NCBI GenBank assembly: GCA_023525915.1
Contig: CP026657.1
Span: 3,434,001-3,498,000, forward strand
Direction: 5' to 3'
DNA: 64,000 nucleotides
Origin: Acetispira formosa (nom. nud.)
GTDB lineage: Bacteria; Desulfobacterota; Desulfarculia; Adiutricales; Adiutricaceae
The notes under the pieces were generated by a model that ran no database searches, was not told the origin of the DNA, and was given only the letters and a program-made list of their open reading frames with translations. A program made the translations under genes and the position numbers. Shown here piece after piece: positions 52,693 through 61,548 of the stretch (the first letter of the stretch is position 1; every line of letters starts with the position of its first letter).

Positions 52693-52839
52693 AATTCCTC
52701 CTGAAAGTGTGTAAAAATCGGTGCAAAATGTTTTGCGCCATTGTTTATTATTGAAATGACGGCGCACTCTGTAAAGTTATGAAAACTTATTAAGCGGCAG
52801 CCATGCTTGAAAGCTTTATTCAATCGGCAAAGGCAAAAT

Positions 52840-53964
52840 TCAGCCGATAATCTTGGTTACATAGGGCGACATCATCGCGGAAATCAGGGAGCCATACTGT
52901 ACGTTGAATTCCATGAGTGATCCCACCGACAAAGGACGCTCAACCTCCGTCACGTCCATCAGCAGGTGGTCGCTGCTGGCCCCGATGATTTCCGCCTTGG
53001 GGTCTACCGGCACAAGGCCGTCGATAATTACATCGTGACGGCCAATGGCCAGAATGGCCCGCTTGCGAATGCCCTTGTCAACAAAAACCGGCTTTTGCCC
53101 GAAAGCGTTAGTGCCGATCAATCCGTCTGGAAGTGACGGCTTTTTCTGAAGCTCGATAATTTCACATTCAAGGGTAAATGTATCGGTGAAAGCTCCCTCA
53201 ATAACTTTCCGGTAGGAAGTTTCGCGGCCCAGTAAAATAGCTTCGCCGATTCTCAGATTGGTGACCCCATTGGGTATGCCCCCCGGCGCCAAATACAGGC
53301 TGGCCGAATTCCCGCCGGAAACTATCGGGAGCGGCAGGCCCGTTTGGCGGCGAATATCTTCAGCCAGGGCCAAAAGGGCTTCCAGTTTTTCAGTGGTGGG
53401 AATCACCCCGCCGTAACAGGCGAAATTAACTCCGAGACCATAAAGCTCCACTCCCGGCATTTCGTTGATAATTTTTGCAGCCTGCAAAATATTTTGCGGC
53501 AAAAGCCCCTCCCGCAAATCACCCAGATCCACCATCAGTGTTATCTTGTGGGTGCGGCCCTGGGAGGCGGCGGCCTCGGAAAGCGCTTTAGCCGTCTCGA
53601 CTTCGGAAACCAGGCTCATGTCGGCCAGGGCGGCCACTTCCCGCGCTTCGCTGATCATCGGCAGGCGCAAAAGGCAAATGGGCGTTTCAATCCCGGCCTC
53701 TTTCAGCCTGGCGATATTCTGAATCCGCGAATCGCCCAGCCAATCCAGGCCGCCGCGAATCATGGCCCTGGCTATGGCCGGCTCAGCACAAAAAGCCTTG
53801 GTTACGCCCATCACGCCCATTCCGGCCCGGCGGCAAAGGCCCGCCACGATTTCGGCGTTCCGGGTTATCTTGGCCAGATTAACCCGCATCAACGGGTGGC
53901 GGACAGAGCCGGAAGCTGGAATTTGCACCTGATTGTTGATATCTTCGGCTGAAAAACAGGGCAT
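52840..53964 (-). CDS. Ornithine racemase (alanine racemase-fold PLP enzyme)
   Basis: 374 residues. The PLP barrel of the alanine racemase N-terminal family carries the lysine in MGVMGVTKAFCAEP (about 43-56), HRV-type anchors, and ASLYLAPGGIPNGVTNLRIG near 210. It converts L-ornithine to the D-form used by OraSE. Position as first gene of the cluster matches clostridial or-1. The ATG at 53964 has GAGGT upstream. A long in-frame extension to 54135 spans the sigma-54 promoter and is rejected. Close relatives act on lysine, serine or other basic amino acids, so the specificity is from context. Confidence 0.9.
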   Translation of the reverse strand: MPCFSAEDINNQVQIPASGSVRHPLMRVNLAKITRNAEIVAGLCRRAGMGVMGVTKAFCAEPAIARAMIRGGLDWLGDSRIQNIARLKEAGIETPICLLRLPMISEAREVAALADMSLVSEVETAKALSEAAASQGRTHKITLMVDLGDLREGLLPQNILQAAKIINEMPGVELYGLGVNFACYGGVIPTTEKLEALLALAEDIRRQTGLPLPIVSGGNSASLYLAPGGIPNGVTNLRIGEAILLGRETSYRKVIEGAFTDTFTLECEIIELQKKPSLPDGLIGTNAFGQKPVFVDKGIRKRAILAIGRHDVIIDGLVPVDPKAEIIGASSDHLLMDVTEVERPLSVGSLMEFNVQYGSLISAMMSPYVTKIIG

Positions 53965-54069
53965 AAAAATACCTCGCCAATAGTTCGGACTATTGAGACT
54001 GCTATTTATAAAAACTGTGGTCTGTGCGGATATCGAAGGTGCAAAAGATCGAGTCGCAATAATCAATGA

Positions 54070-54085
54070 TGCAACAAGTGTTCCA
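54070..54085 (-). promoter_or_regulatory. Sigma-54 promoter of the ornithine operon
   Basis: TGGAACACTTGTTGCA on the minus strand: GG and GC are exactly 10 bases apart, and TTGC is complete, against consensus TGGCACG-N4-TTGC. Transcription would begin near 54059, about 95 nt before the racemase start. The divergent activator is of the sigma-54 type, so the match is expected by context. Confidence 0.75.
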
Positions 54086-54158
54086 AACGCCAGGCTTTTA
54101 ATAAATTTTTTTTTCTGATAAAATGTTAAAATCATTCAGACATGAACCGGAGTTGGAT

Positions 54159-55736
54159 ATGTCAGAAATAACAGATAAAATCAGGGAGCTGGAAAACAGG
54201 GTGGCCTTATATGAGGCCATCTTCGAGCGTCTGGACGTGGGCATACATGTGATCGATATGGACCGCCAGACCGTCTTGTATAACGAAGCCATGAGCCGGA
54301 TGGAGGGTGAAGATCCCATGGGGATTATCGGCCGCCCCTTCATGGCCAGCAACAGTTTTTTCAAGAACAAGGACAGCACTCTCCTGAAGGTGCTGAAAAC
54401 GGGCGAAACCGTTTCCAACAACACCCAGACCTATTGCAACAGCCAGGGCCAGAATGTGGTGACAGTCAACAAGACCCAGCCATTGACACTCGGCGGCCGG
54501 ATGGTCGGGGCCATGGAAATAGCCACCGACATCACCTACATTCAGCGCCTGACCGAAAAAATCATGGATTTGCATGAAAACTCCAAGCGCAAAAGGTCCG
54601 GCTCAAAAGACGCCAACTGCCCCGACGTCCGCTATACTTTCGACAGCATTCTGGGGCGTTCGCCCAACATCCGCCAAGTTATCACCCACGCTAAAAAGAT
54701 CGCCCAGACATCTTCGAATGTCCTTATCTTTGGCGAGACCGGCACTGGCAAAGAGCTTTTCGCCCAAAGCATTCACGCGGCCAGCGACCGCCGGAGCAAG
54801 CCTTTTGTGGACATCAACTGTGCGGCCCTGCCCTCGCAGCTTCTGGAAGGTATCCTGTTCGGCTCGGTCAAAGGCGGCTTCACCGACGCCCAGGACCGGC
54901 CCGGCCTTTTCGAGCAGGCCAATGGCGGAACCCTTCTTCTGGACGAAGTGAACTCCATGCACCTGCCGCTTCAGGGAAAACTTTTGCGGGCCCTTCAGGA
55001 AAAGCGAATCCGCCGATTGGGGGCGACCAATTCCATCGACATAGACGTGCGGGTCATCTCCACCACCAATAAGACCCCCGAAGAAGCCATAGAGCAAAAG
55101 GAACTGCGCGAAGACCTTTATTACCGCCTTAGCGTGGCCAATCTCAACATCCCGCCGCTGAGGCACCGTCAGGACGATATACCTGTCTACACCATGTATT
55201 TCCTGGAAAAATACGCCTCCAAGCTGGGCCTCAGAATCAATTCGTGCAGCCGGGAGGTGAAGGATCTTTTTCAAAAACATCCCTGGCCAGGCAACGTCCG
55301 CCAGTTGGAGCACGCCATTGAGGGCGCTTTGAATCTGGTCAACGCCAATGATGAAGTTCTGCTACGGGAACATCTGCCGATGCTGTTTAATCCCGGTGAA
55401 GCGGAGTATGGCGGCCCGCCGGAAAAAATGACGGATTTCCAGACAGAGAGAGAAAAGTTTCTGGAAGATGGCTTGCACCACAATGAAGGCCCTGAACAAG
55501 ATGAACGGAATACTCCGGCCGACAGGGGCAGAGACGCCTGGGCTCCGCCCGGGGGGTTGAAGCTGAATAATGAAAAGCAGGAAATGGAATACAGGATCAT
55601 CAGCCAGTCACTGGCTGATAATGACAACAACATCTCCCGAGCGGCCCGCCAAATCGGCATAACCAGACAGCTTCTGCAATATAAGATAAAAAAATATGGA
55701 CTCACCGAGCGCGTCAGAAATAGTCAAAAAGAATAG
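54159..55736 (+). CDS. RocR-type sigma-54 activator with PAS domain
   Basis: 525 residues. An N-terminal PAS domain (about 15-135, VALYEAIFERLDVGIHVIDM) probably senses ornithine or a related amino acid. It is followed by an AAA+ domain (about 165-395) with Walker A GETGTGKE (about 192-199), Walker B GTLLLDEVNSM, and the R-finger region LREDLYYRLSVANL. A Fis-type HTH (ISRAARQIGITRQLLQYKIK) ends the protein. The GAFTGA loop, which contacts sigma-54, reads GGFTDA (about 239-244). Start 54159 has GGAG 6 bases away. It diverges from the ornithine operon. Confidence 0.92.
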   Translation: MSEITDKIRELENRVALYEAIFERLDVGIHVIDMDRQTVLYNEAMSRMEGEDPMGIIGRPFMASNSFFKNKDSTLLKVLKTGETVSNNTQTYCNSQGQNVVTVNKTQPLTLGGRMVGAMEIATDITYIQRLTEKIMDLHENSKRKRSGSKDANCPDVRYTFDSILGRSPNIRQVITHAKKIAQTSSNVLIFGETGTGKELFAQSIHAASDRRSKPFVDINCAALPSQLLEGILFGSVKGGFTDAQDRPGLFEQANGGTLLLDEVNSMHLPLQGKLLRALQEKRIRRLGATNSIDIDVRVISTTNKTPEEAIEQKELREDLYYRLSVANLNIPPLRHRQDDIPVYTMYFLEKYASKLGLRINSCSREVKDLFQKHPWPGNVRQLEHAIEGALNLVNANDEVLLREHLPMLFNPGEAEYGGPPEKMTDFQTEREKFLEDGLHHNEGPEQDERNTPADRGRDAWAPPGGLKLNNEKQEMEYRIISQSLADNDNNISRAARQIGITRQLLQYKIKKYGLTERVRNSQKE

Positions 55737-55766
55737 GCCAGCACAATTTTGTGCCAATATGAACAG

Positions 55767-55799
55767 GAAACGGCCGGGGCAGCGTCCCGGCCGTTTTTA
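55767..55799 (+). terminator. Terminator after the sigma-54 activator
   Basis: AAACGGCCGGG and CCCGGCCGTTT around a 7-nt loop, followed by a T-run, 30 bases after the stop. Confidence 0.9.
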
Positions 55800-55881
55800 T
55801 TAAAATTTCTGGAAGTCATTTGACTCGCTAACCCGCTGCTATGTTTTTGGTTGGGCTACTGACGCGGAAACCAACTAAGCC

Positions 55882-56301
55882 TTATGATTGCTTCCTGTTA
55901 GGTCTTCTCTTTATTGTCAATAGCTTCATCACTTCATCAAGCAATGAATTGTCGTCCATTTCGACCATCATCCACTTTCCATCATGGTAGGTTGTCGCCG
56001 CATTGTAAATGCTCTGAACCGCATCGGAATACTGGCTGCGTAATGCCTCAAACTTGGTTCTTTCATCCTTGCCGAAAATAATCAGCACCCCAAAGCAATT
56101 TTCGCGTGCATATAGGGTGCACAGTGTTTTCCCGCCCCTGCGATATTTGAATTCATAGTCCCATTTCTTCCCGCCATCGTTCCAGAGCTTGTCCATTTCA
56201 TAGACAGAATCAATGGCAGAGCATACGGCACTCCATGCTTCAAATCTCTCTTTACCTAACAAGCTATGCAATTCGCTTTGTGAGGGAATTTCTTTCTTCA
56301 T
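55882..56301 (-). CDS. DUF3788 family protein
   Basis: 139 residues, small and soluble. The segment WDYEFKYRRGGKTLCTLYAR followed by FGVLIIFGKDERTKFEAL and YHDGKWMMVEMDD is typical of DUF3788 proteins, whose biochemical role is unknown. The ATG at 56301 is chosen because the frame start three bases earlier is only a GTG. The gene and the flanking 55.80-56.46 kb are markedly richer in A and T than the neighbours, which suggests recent acquisition. It is a monocistronic gene between two terminator-bounded units. Confidence 0.75.
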   Translation of the reverse strand: MKKEIPSQSELHSLLGKERFEAWSAVCSAIDSVYEMDKLWNDGGKKWDYEFKYRRGGKTLCTLYARENCFGVLIIFGKDERTKFEALRSQYSDAVQSIYNAATTYHDGKWMMVEMDDNSLLDEVMKLLTIKRRPNRKQS

Positions 56302-56503
56302 CACTCATTACATCCGTTCCGCATGATGTTATGTTTAGTTTCTGCACCAAACTAATCTGCTTTATATCTCAAAGCTAAACTAATTCTATTTTAGTTTTAC
56401 CACAATTCCACACCCAAAACAACGAGCCTTTTCCGTCCGTTCCGACTAACAAGCCTGTCAATGACAGGGCAGCTTTTTCCGAAAATTCAGCACTGGTTAC
56501 GTA

Positions 56504-57394
56504 CTATGCGGAGGCTTTCGCTGAAGATCCGCCAAGCTGGGTAACCAGAAGAGCCGCGAACAACAGGCCCCCGCCGATAAGCATGCGGCCGGTGAGCGGC
56601 TCATCCAGAAACAGCCAGGATAACAGAGCGCCATAAAGGCTGGACATGGAAATAATAATGGCCGCCACAGAATGGTTCAAGTGCTTCTGGGTGCGGCACT
56701 GAATGATATTGGCCGCCACCGTGGCCATAACCGATAGAAAAAGAACAGCCATGTAAACCGACATGGGCACCTGTTCCGGGTGGGTTTCTGTCAATGGCGC
56801 GGCAATGAGGCAACATATAGTCACGGCCGCCGACTGATAAAAACTCAGCATCCCGGCGTCAATGCTGGCCGCGAAGCGGCCCACGCCTATGATTTGCAGG
56901 GCTGCGAAAAAGGCGGCCACAATAGTCAGAAAAACTCCAAAATCCCACTCGAAAAAACTCGCCTCCCCGCCGCCGATCAGCGCCAGCCCGGCCACCCCCA
57001 TAAGAGAGGCGGCCATGATCCGCGCGGTCAGTCTGGTGCGGAAAAGCAAAAACGACAACATCGGCACAAAAACCACATAAGCGCCAAAAGCGAAAGAGGT
57101 CTTGGCCGCGCTGGTGTATTGAACGGCCACGGATTGAAAAATCATGGAGCAGAAAAGGGCCAGCCCCACCAGGAAAGCAGTCAGGGCCTGTTGTCTGGTA
57201 GCCCGCCGGAGTGCCGATCGGCTGATGAAGAACAGAATGACCACCGCTATAACATAGCGGTAGCTCAAATAGATGAACGGCGGTAGCGTGGCCACTACGA
57301 ATTTACCTAACGGAAAAGTCGCCCCCCAGATGATGCTGACCGCGTTGAGGCCCAACAGCGGCCCGTAGTTTCCCGGCTTCGATCCGTCACTCAT
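56504..57394 (-). CDS. EamA-family transporter (second of a tandem pair)
   Basis: 296 residues, ten predicted helices with the EamA repeat. GLNAVSIIWGATFPLGKFVV at the start, QYTSAAKTSFAFGAYVVFVP (about 92-111), and YGALLSWLFLDEPLTGRMLI near the end are family features. It resembles the upstream neighbour throughout, so the pair arose by duplication. The genes overlap by 8 bases and could form a heterodimer, as some small DMT proteins do. Substrate unknown, probably an amino acid or metabolite. Confidence 0.88.
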   Translation of the reverse strand: MSDGSKPGNYGPLLGLNAVSIIWGATFPLGKFVVATLPPFIYLSYRYVIAVVILFFISRSALRRATRQQALTAFLVGLALFCSMIFQSVAVQYTSAAKTSFAFGAYVVFVPMLSFLLFRTRLTARIMAASLMGVAGLALIGGGEASFFEWDFGVFLTIVAAFFAALQIIGVGRFAASIDAGMLSFYQSAAVTICCLIAAPLTETHPEQVPMSVYMAVLFLSVMATVAANIIQCRTQKHLNHSVAAIIISMSSLYGALLSWLFLDEPLTGRMLIGGGLLFAALLVTQLGGSSAKASA

Positions 57395-58298
57395 GATTGT
57401 CGCCCGTTTGGCGGGTCGGCCGGTTAGCGTCGCCGCCCGGATCTATCTGGGCGATGAGCATGGCCGCCACCAGAAGCACACAGCCGGTCAGCATGATGAG
57501 GGTGAGTGTTTCGTCGAGAAAAAGCCAGGCCAGAACCGCCCCGAAGACGCTCTCGGTTGAGATGATGACCGCCGAGACAGTGTGGCTGATGTATTGCTGA
57601 ACCCGGCACTGGACGAAATAAGCCACCACTGTGGCGAAAATGGCCATGAAGATTATGGCAGCCCAGATTTTGAAACTGATTGTCTCCGGCCAGCTTTCAG
57701 TGAAAACGGCAATCAAAGCGCAGCAGACCGTGGAGACGAAAGTCTGAAAGAAAGTGAGAACCAGAGGATCGATAAGAACCGCGAACCGCCCCACGCCCAC
57801 GATTTGCAGAGCTGTGAATACGGCGGAGATCATAACCAGGGTAACACCGAAATCCCAATCAAATCCGGCTGAAAAATCCACCCCCAGCATGCCCATGCCC
57901 ACAAAGGCCATCACACTGGCGATAACAGCCGAGCGTTTTATGGGCGCGCGATAGATTAGAAAATAAAAAAAAGGCGTAAGCACCGCGTACAGGCCGTTGA
58001 CCACGGCGGTTTTGGAGGCGGTGGTATAGGAAATGCCCAGATTGGAGAACGCGAACGCCCCGCAAAGGGCCAGCCCGATCATGGCCGATACTTTGTAATC
58101 ATAAGCCGTGGCCAGCGCCAGACGTCGGCGGGCGAAAGGATACAAAAGGGCCGAGGCGATGAAGAAACGAATGGCCATATAAGTGAAGACGGGCACACTT
58201 TCGATCACATATTTGCTTAACGGAAAAGTGGTGCCCCAGATGAAGGACACTGACAAAAGAGCCAGTTCCGGCGTATGCTTTGAAAATCCAGATTTCAT
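57387..58298 (-). CDS. EamA-family transporter (first of a tandem pair)
   Basis: 303 residues with the same layout: ALLSVSFIWGTTFPLSKYVI at the start, SYTTASKTAVVNGLYAVLTP and VFGAVLAWLFLDETLTLIML, matching the second copy position by position. The hydrophilic tail after about 285 overlaps the next start. It lies downstream of the APC permease region, after a family A repeat, and is not evidently part of the ornithine unit. Confidence 0.88.
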   Translation of the reverse strand: MKSGFSKHTPELALLSVSFIWGTTFPLSKYVIESVPVFTYMAIRFFIASALLYPFARRRLALATAYDYKVSAMIGLALCGAFAFSNLGISYTTASKTAVVNGLYAVLTPFFYFLIYRAPIKRSAVIASVMAFVGMGMLGVDFSAGFDWDFGVTLVMISAVFTALQIVGVGRFAVLIDPLVLTFFQTFVSTVCCALIAVFTESWPETISFKIWAAIIFMAIFATVVAYFVQCRVQQYISHTVSAVIISTESVFGAVLAWLFLDETLTLIMLTGCVLLVAAMLIAQIDPGGDANRPTRQTGDNHE

Positions 58299-58344
58299 GA
58301 CGACTCGTTTCCTTAAAGACGGCTCCCGGAGCCAGCAATTCTAA

Positions 58345-58490
58345 TTATGATTTTTTCCCTTGAACTTACGGCTCGTAGCTACACAAAAAGCGTGGTTTTT
58401 GTTTCGCGAGCGGCTATTTTTTCATCAAAACCAGTCGCTGGCGCTCCGTCTCGCTACGCTCGACCCCGGCGTTATGCGGCGGCATCGGCC
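58345..58490 (+). repeat. Family A repeat, copy 4
   Basis: TTTTTTCCCTTGAACTTACG, GCTCGTAGCTACACAAAAAG, AAACCAGTCGCTGGCGCTCC, then GCTCGACCCCGGCGTTATGC. Closest to copies 1 and 2. No loop-conserved hairpin like those by hppA accompanies it. Confidence 0.8.
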
Positions 58491-58565
58491 ATAATTAGAA
58501 TTGCTGTCCCGGAGCAGCCCGGTTTGCTCAAGATACTCGAAAAAAAGCCGGAATTCAATGTAAAA

Positions 58566-58591
58566 GACCAGGGACCGAATGGTCCCTGGTC
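58566..58591 (-). terminator. Terminator of the APC permease gene
   Basis: GGACCAGGGACC and its exact complement around ATTC on the minus strand, followed by TTTTA, 27 bases after the permease stop. Confidence 0.85.
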
Positions 58592-58617
58592 CGGTGCGTC
58601 AGGCAGGCAATTTGGGC

Positions 58618-60063
58618 TTATTTATCGCCGCCTAAAAGAGCCGCGTCGTCCTCTTTGTGTTTCTTGGCCACGAACAGCTGATAGCAGATGAACAGGGCGA
58701 TCAGGAAGGGCACAAAGGCATACAGGCCAATCCGGGTATCGGGATCGAAGCCGCTGCCGACCAACACGACCAGGTTGATGCCGAAGCCGATAATCGGGAC
58801 TATGGGATAGAAGGGGGTTTTATACTTCAGCGTATCAAGCTTACCGGCGGCCACGATGCGGCGGCGGAAGTTGAACTGGGCCAGGCAAATGGCCATCCAG
58901 CCCCACACGCCCGCCAGACCGGCCACGCTGATGAGGATGATGTAAACGGTGGAGGCCGAAGCCACGATTTCCGCGAGCAAAGCCGGGATGCTGCAGGCCA
59001 TGGTGATCAGCATGGCGATCAGGGGCACCTGGTTCTTGCTGAGCTTGCCGGCAATGGCCGGGGCCGCGCCGTCGCGGGCCATGGACCACAGCATGCGGGT
59101 GGTGCAGTAAACCCAGGAGTTGCCGCAGGAAAGGGCCGAAGTCACCACGACCAGGGTCATGATTTCAAAGGCGTAGGGGATGCCGGACTTCTGGAAGACC
59201 ACGGCGAAAATGCTCTCTTCAACGCCGGCTTCCTGCCAGGGGACAATGGCGGCGATGACGATGATGGAGGCCACGTAGCACAGAAGGGTACGAATGGCGG
59301 TATTGTTGACGGCGGTGGGGATGGATTTTTCCGGGTGGTCGCTCTCACCGGCGGTGATGCCGATGATCTCGGTGCCGTTGAAGGAATAAGCCACCGCGAC
59401 CATGGCCGCGAAGACCGGGCTCACCCCGTTGGGAAACATGCCGCCGTTGTCAAAATAATGGGTGAAGCCAATGGCTTCCTTGGGGCCGATCATACCGGCC
59501 ATATACATAACGCCCACGATCAGCAAGACGATAATGGCCAGAACCTTGATGCTGCAGAACCAGAATTCGGCCTCGCCGAAGATGTTGACGCTGAGGCAGT
59601 TCAGGGCGGTCAGGACAATCAGCCAGAAAACTATCCAGAACGTTACTGATGTTGATGGAAACAGTGTGTTCAGAAGCATACCGGCCACCACCAGGTCGGC
59701 GGCAATAGTGATGACTCCGTTGAGCCAGTACATCCAGCCGACGGTGAAACCGGCTGAGGGGTGGATGAATTCGCGGGAATAAGTCTGGAAAGAGCCGGCC
59801 ACCGGAATGGCCACGGCCAGTTCGCCCAGGCAGAGCATGACCATATACATGCTCAGGCCGCCGACCAGATAGGCCAGCACCGCGCCGCCGGGACCGGCGG
59901 CGTTGAGAGTGAAACCGGAACTCAGAAATAAGCCGGTTCCGATGACGCCGCCAAGAGAGATCATGAAGATGTGGCGTCCCTTCATGCCCCGCTTGAGGCC
60001 GGATTCGCGCTCCATGGCCCGATCCATTTGTTTGTCAATCGCGGAGGTTTCATTGGAGTTCAT
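58618..60063 (-). CDS. APC-family amino acid permease, probable ornithine/basic amino acid importer
   Basis: 481 residues with 12 predicted helices. The N-terminal signature SLGGVIGTGLFLSSGFTLNA, followed by GPGGAVLAYLVGG (about 35-70), FSFNGTE-type AYSFNGTEIIGITAGES, and the amphipathic TRMLWSMARDGAAP (about 318-331) are AAT/LysP-subfamily features. It symports an amino acid with protons. A sigma-54-type promoter 30 bases upstream matches the ornithine cluster control, which points to ornithine, arginine or lysine as substrate. That assignment is inference. AAAGGAG lies before the ATG. Confidence 0.87.
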   Translation of the reverse strand: MNSNETSAIDKQMDRAMERESGLKRGMKGRHIFMISLGGVIGTGLFLSSGFTLNAAGPGGAVLAYLVGGLSMYMVMLCLGELAVAIPVAGSFQTYSREFIHPSAGFTVGWMYWLNGVITIAADLVVAGMLLNTLFPSTSVTFWIVFWLIVLTALNCLSVNIFGEAEFWFCSIKVLAIIVLLIVGVMYMAGMIGPKEAIGFTHYFDNGGMFPNGVSPVFAAMVAVAYSFNGTEIIGITAGESDHPEKSIPTAVNNTAIRTLLCYVASIIVIAAIVPWQEAGVEESIFAVVFQKSGIPYAFEIMTLVVVTSALSCGNSWVYCTTRMLWSMARDGAAPAIAGKLSKNQVPLIAMLITMACSIPALLAEIVASASTVYIILISVAGLAGVWGWMAICLAQFNFRRRIVAAGKLDTLKYKTPFYPIVPIIGFGINLVVLVGSGFDPDTRIGLYAFVPFLIALFICYQLFVAKKHKEDDAALLGGDK

Positions 60064-60091
60064 TTAACTGCTCCTTTACGTTGTTTAGGCC

Positions 60092-60107
60092 GGCAACAGG
60101 CGGGCCT
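60092..60107 (-). promoter_or_regulatory. Sigma-54-type promoter of the APC permease
   Basis: AGGCCCGCCTGTTGCC on the minus strand: GG-N10-GC spacing is exact, GGC-x-CG and TTGC match consensus. The predicted start, about 60081, leaves an 18-nt leader that just holds the AAGGAG site. Confidence 0.65.
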
Positions 60108-60828
60108 TGGCATACTTGGTCAATCTTAAGAAACTATATTTCTAGCGATATGATTCGGTTTAGAAACAGCCATATACGGATAGAGTTCCCAAGGGTGAAG
60201 GAACTACCCGTATAATGAAGCTATTTTCGTATGTTGACCCTAACGGGCCTAAACACAAACGAAACCAAGCCGGACCAAATCGCAGGAATAGTCTAATTAT
60301 TTAATACGGTGTTATGGTCAGTTGTAACAAGGAACGGCTCGTGATCGACCCGTTGGCTACCTCTTTCATTACTACTGCAAGAACTCGATTCAAATTCGGC
60401 CGGTTTGAAGGAAGTGGCCGATAACTCATCCAAAATTTGCACCTTGATGAACGATTCTATAAGACAAGCAATTTACACGCCAGCACTTTTCCCGCAACTG
60501 GGAAAAAAGAGCTAAAAATGAAATAACGTTTTAATATCATAAAGCAATCAAGTTGACACATTTTTTGCTTCAAATCAGTCGTCCTGAGTAGTGCAAAATT
60601 ATTTGCTAACCTCTCAATTATATGCGCAAAATTATTTGCTCACCTTGTTTTTCACAATTAATAGAATAAGGTCACAAAAATTATGGCTTATAAAAATTCA
60701 AAACCCGTTTTTCAGCAAAGGCTTAAATAAGTATTCATTAACATTGTTGCCACAATTTTAAAATTGGAACAATAATTGATTAAACTAATCTGCCTTCAAT
60801 TCCAGAGCGTAAAATTTGCGCTCACTTT
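60108..60828. other. Long AT-rich gap, no gene seen
   Basis: About 720 bases between the permease promoter and the YigZ promoter. No conserved frame is visible. A 15-bp direct repeat, GCAAAATTATTTGCT, occurs twice near 60592 and 60630, which may be regulator sites. The base composition is clearly lower in GC than the rest of the window. Confidence 0.6.
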
Positions 60829-60849
60829 TTGCACTGTGATATAGTGCAA
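60816..60849 (+). promoter_or_regulatory. Candidate YigZ promoter with overlapping palindrome
   Basis: TTGCGC at 60816-60821, an 18-bp spacer and TATAGT at 60840-60845. TTGCACT and AGTGCAA (60829-60849) form an inverted repeat across the -10, a plausible operator. Confidence 0.5.
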
Positions 60850-60870
60850 AAAAATTGGGATGTGGGGAAC

Positions 60871-61548
60871 ATGGAAAAAGACCATCAGTATTTAATGCCG
60901 GCCGGCTTTGGCGAGGCGGAATTGATTGAAAAGAAATCAAAATTCGTTGGCCGGGTCTGGCCGGTGGAGACGGAAGCGGGGGCCGTCGGCCATATTGAAG
61001 AAATGCGCCGGCAGCACCGTGAGGCCAACCACAATGTCTATGCCTACATAGTGCGGGGCGAAGGAATCGTCCGTTGCGGCGACGACGGCGAACCACAGGG
61101 AACATCGGGGCTGCCGACACTGGGAGTATTCCAGAAGGAAGGGGTAACCAACGTCTGTTGTGTGGTCACCCGTTATTTCGGCGGGATACTTCTGGGAGCC
61201 GGAGGGCTGGTGCGGGCTTATTCCAAAGCGGCCCGGCTGGCCCTGGACGCGGCCGGCATAAATATCATGCGCCGGTGGTCGATGTTGCTTGTCGACTGCC
61301 CTTACGCGCTATATGAAAGGATGAAAATACAGGTCGAGACTTTTAATGGCCTGGTTGCATCGACTGAATTTGGGGCGGACATTTTATTGGAGGTGATGTT
61401 GCCTGAAGAAGAAACTCCAGCCTTTTCGGAAGCTGTTCGTGAGTTGAGTGCCGGTGCGGTTGAGCCGGTTGTGATGGACACGGTTTTCAGAGGCGCACGG
61501 GTGGGTGGGGGGGCGGCTGGCTGCTCTGGAGAAGACTTGGCCCGATAG
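60871..61548 (+). CDS. yigZ: YigZ/IMPACT-family protein with a repeat-derived tail
   Basis: 225 residues. The N-terminal UPF0029 domain is clear: KKSKFVGRVWPVETEAGA, ANHNVYAYIV, DDGEPQGTSGLPTLGVF, VVTRYFGGILLGAGGLVRAY (about 105-124), then a ferredoxin-like second domain. The family modulates translation or ribosome stress in eukaryotes; the bacterial role is poorly known. The last residues (after about 212, GGGAAGCSGEDLAR) are encoded at the junction with, and inside, a family C element, so the natural end was probably replaced. Confidence 0.87.
   Translation: MEKDHQYLMPAGFGEAELIEKKSKFVGRVWPVETEAGAVGHIEEMRRQHREANHNVYAYIVRGEGIVRCGDDGEPQGTSGLPTLGVFQKEGVTNVCCVVTRYFGGILLGAGGLVRAYSKAARLALDAAGINIMRRWSMLLVDCPYALYERMKIQVETFNGLVASTEFGADILLEVMLPEEETPAFSEAVRELSAGAVEPVVMDTVFRGARVGGGAAGCSGEDLAR

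Noticed and set aside
51460..52704. 414-residue plus-strand frame over ord and ortA
   Set aside because: Antisense to a well-supported ornithine operon; His/Asp-rich, no domain, no ribosome site.
52692..52760. Possible second sigma-54 promoter, TGGCGCAAAACATTTTGCA, before ord
   Set aside because: The GG and GC are 13 rather than 10 bases apart, so it does not fit the required spacing.
58657..59649. 330-residue plus-strand frame over the APC permease
   Set aside because: Gly/Asp/His-rich shadow of membrane-protein codons in the true frame.
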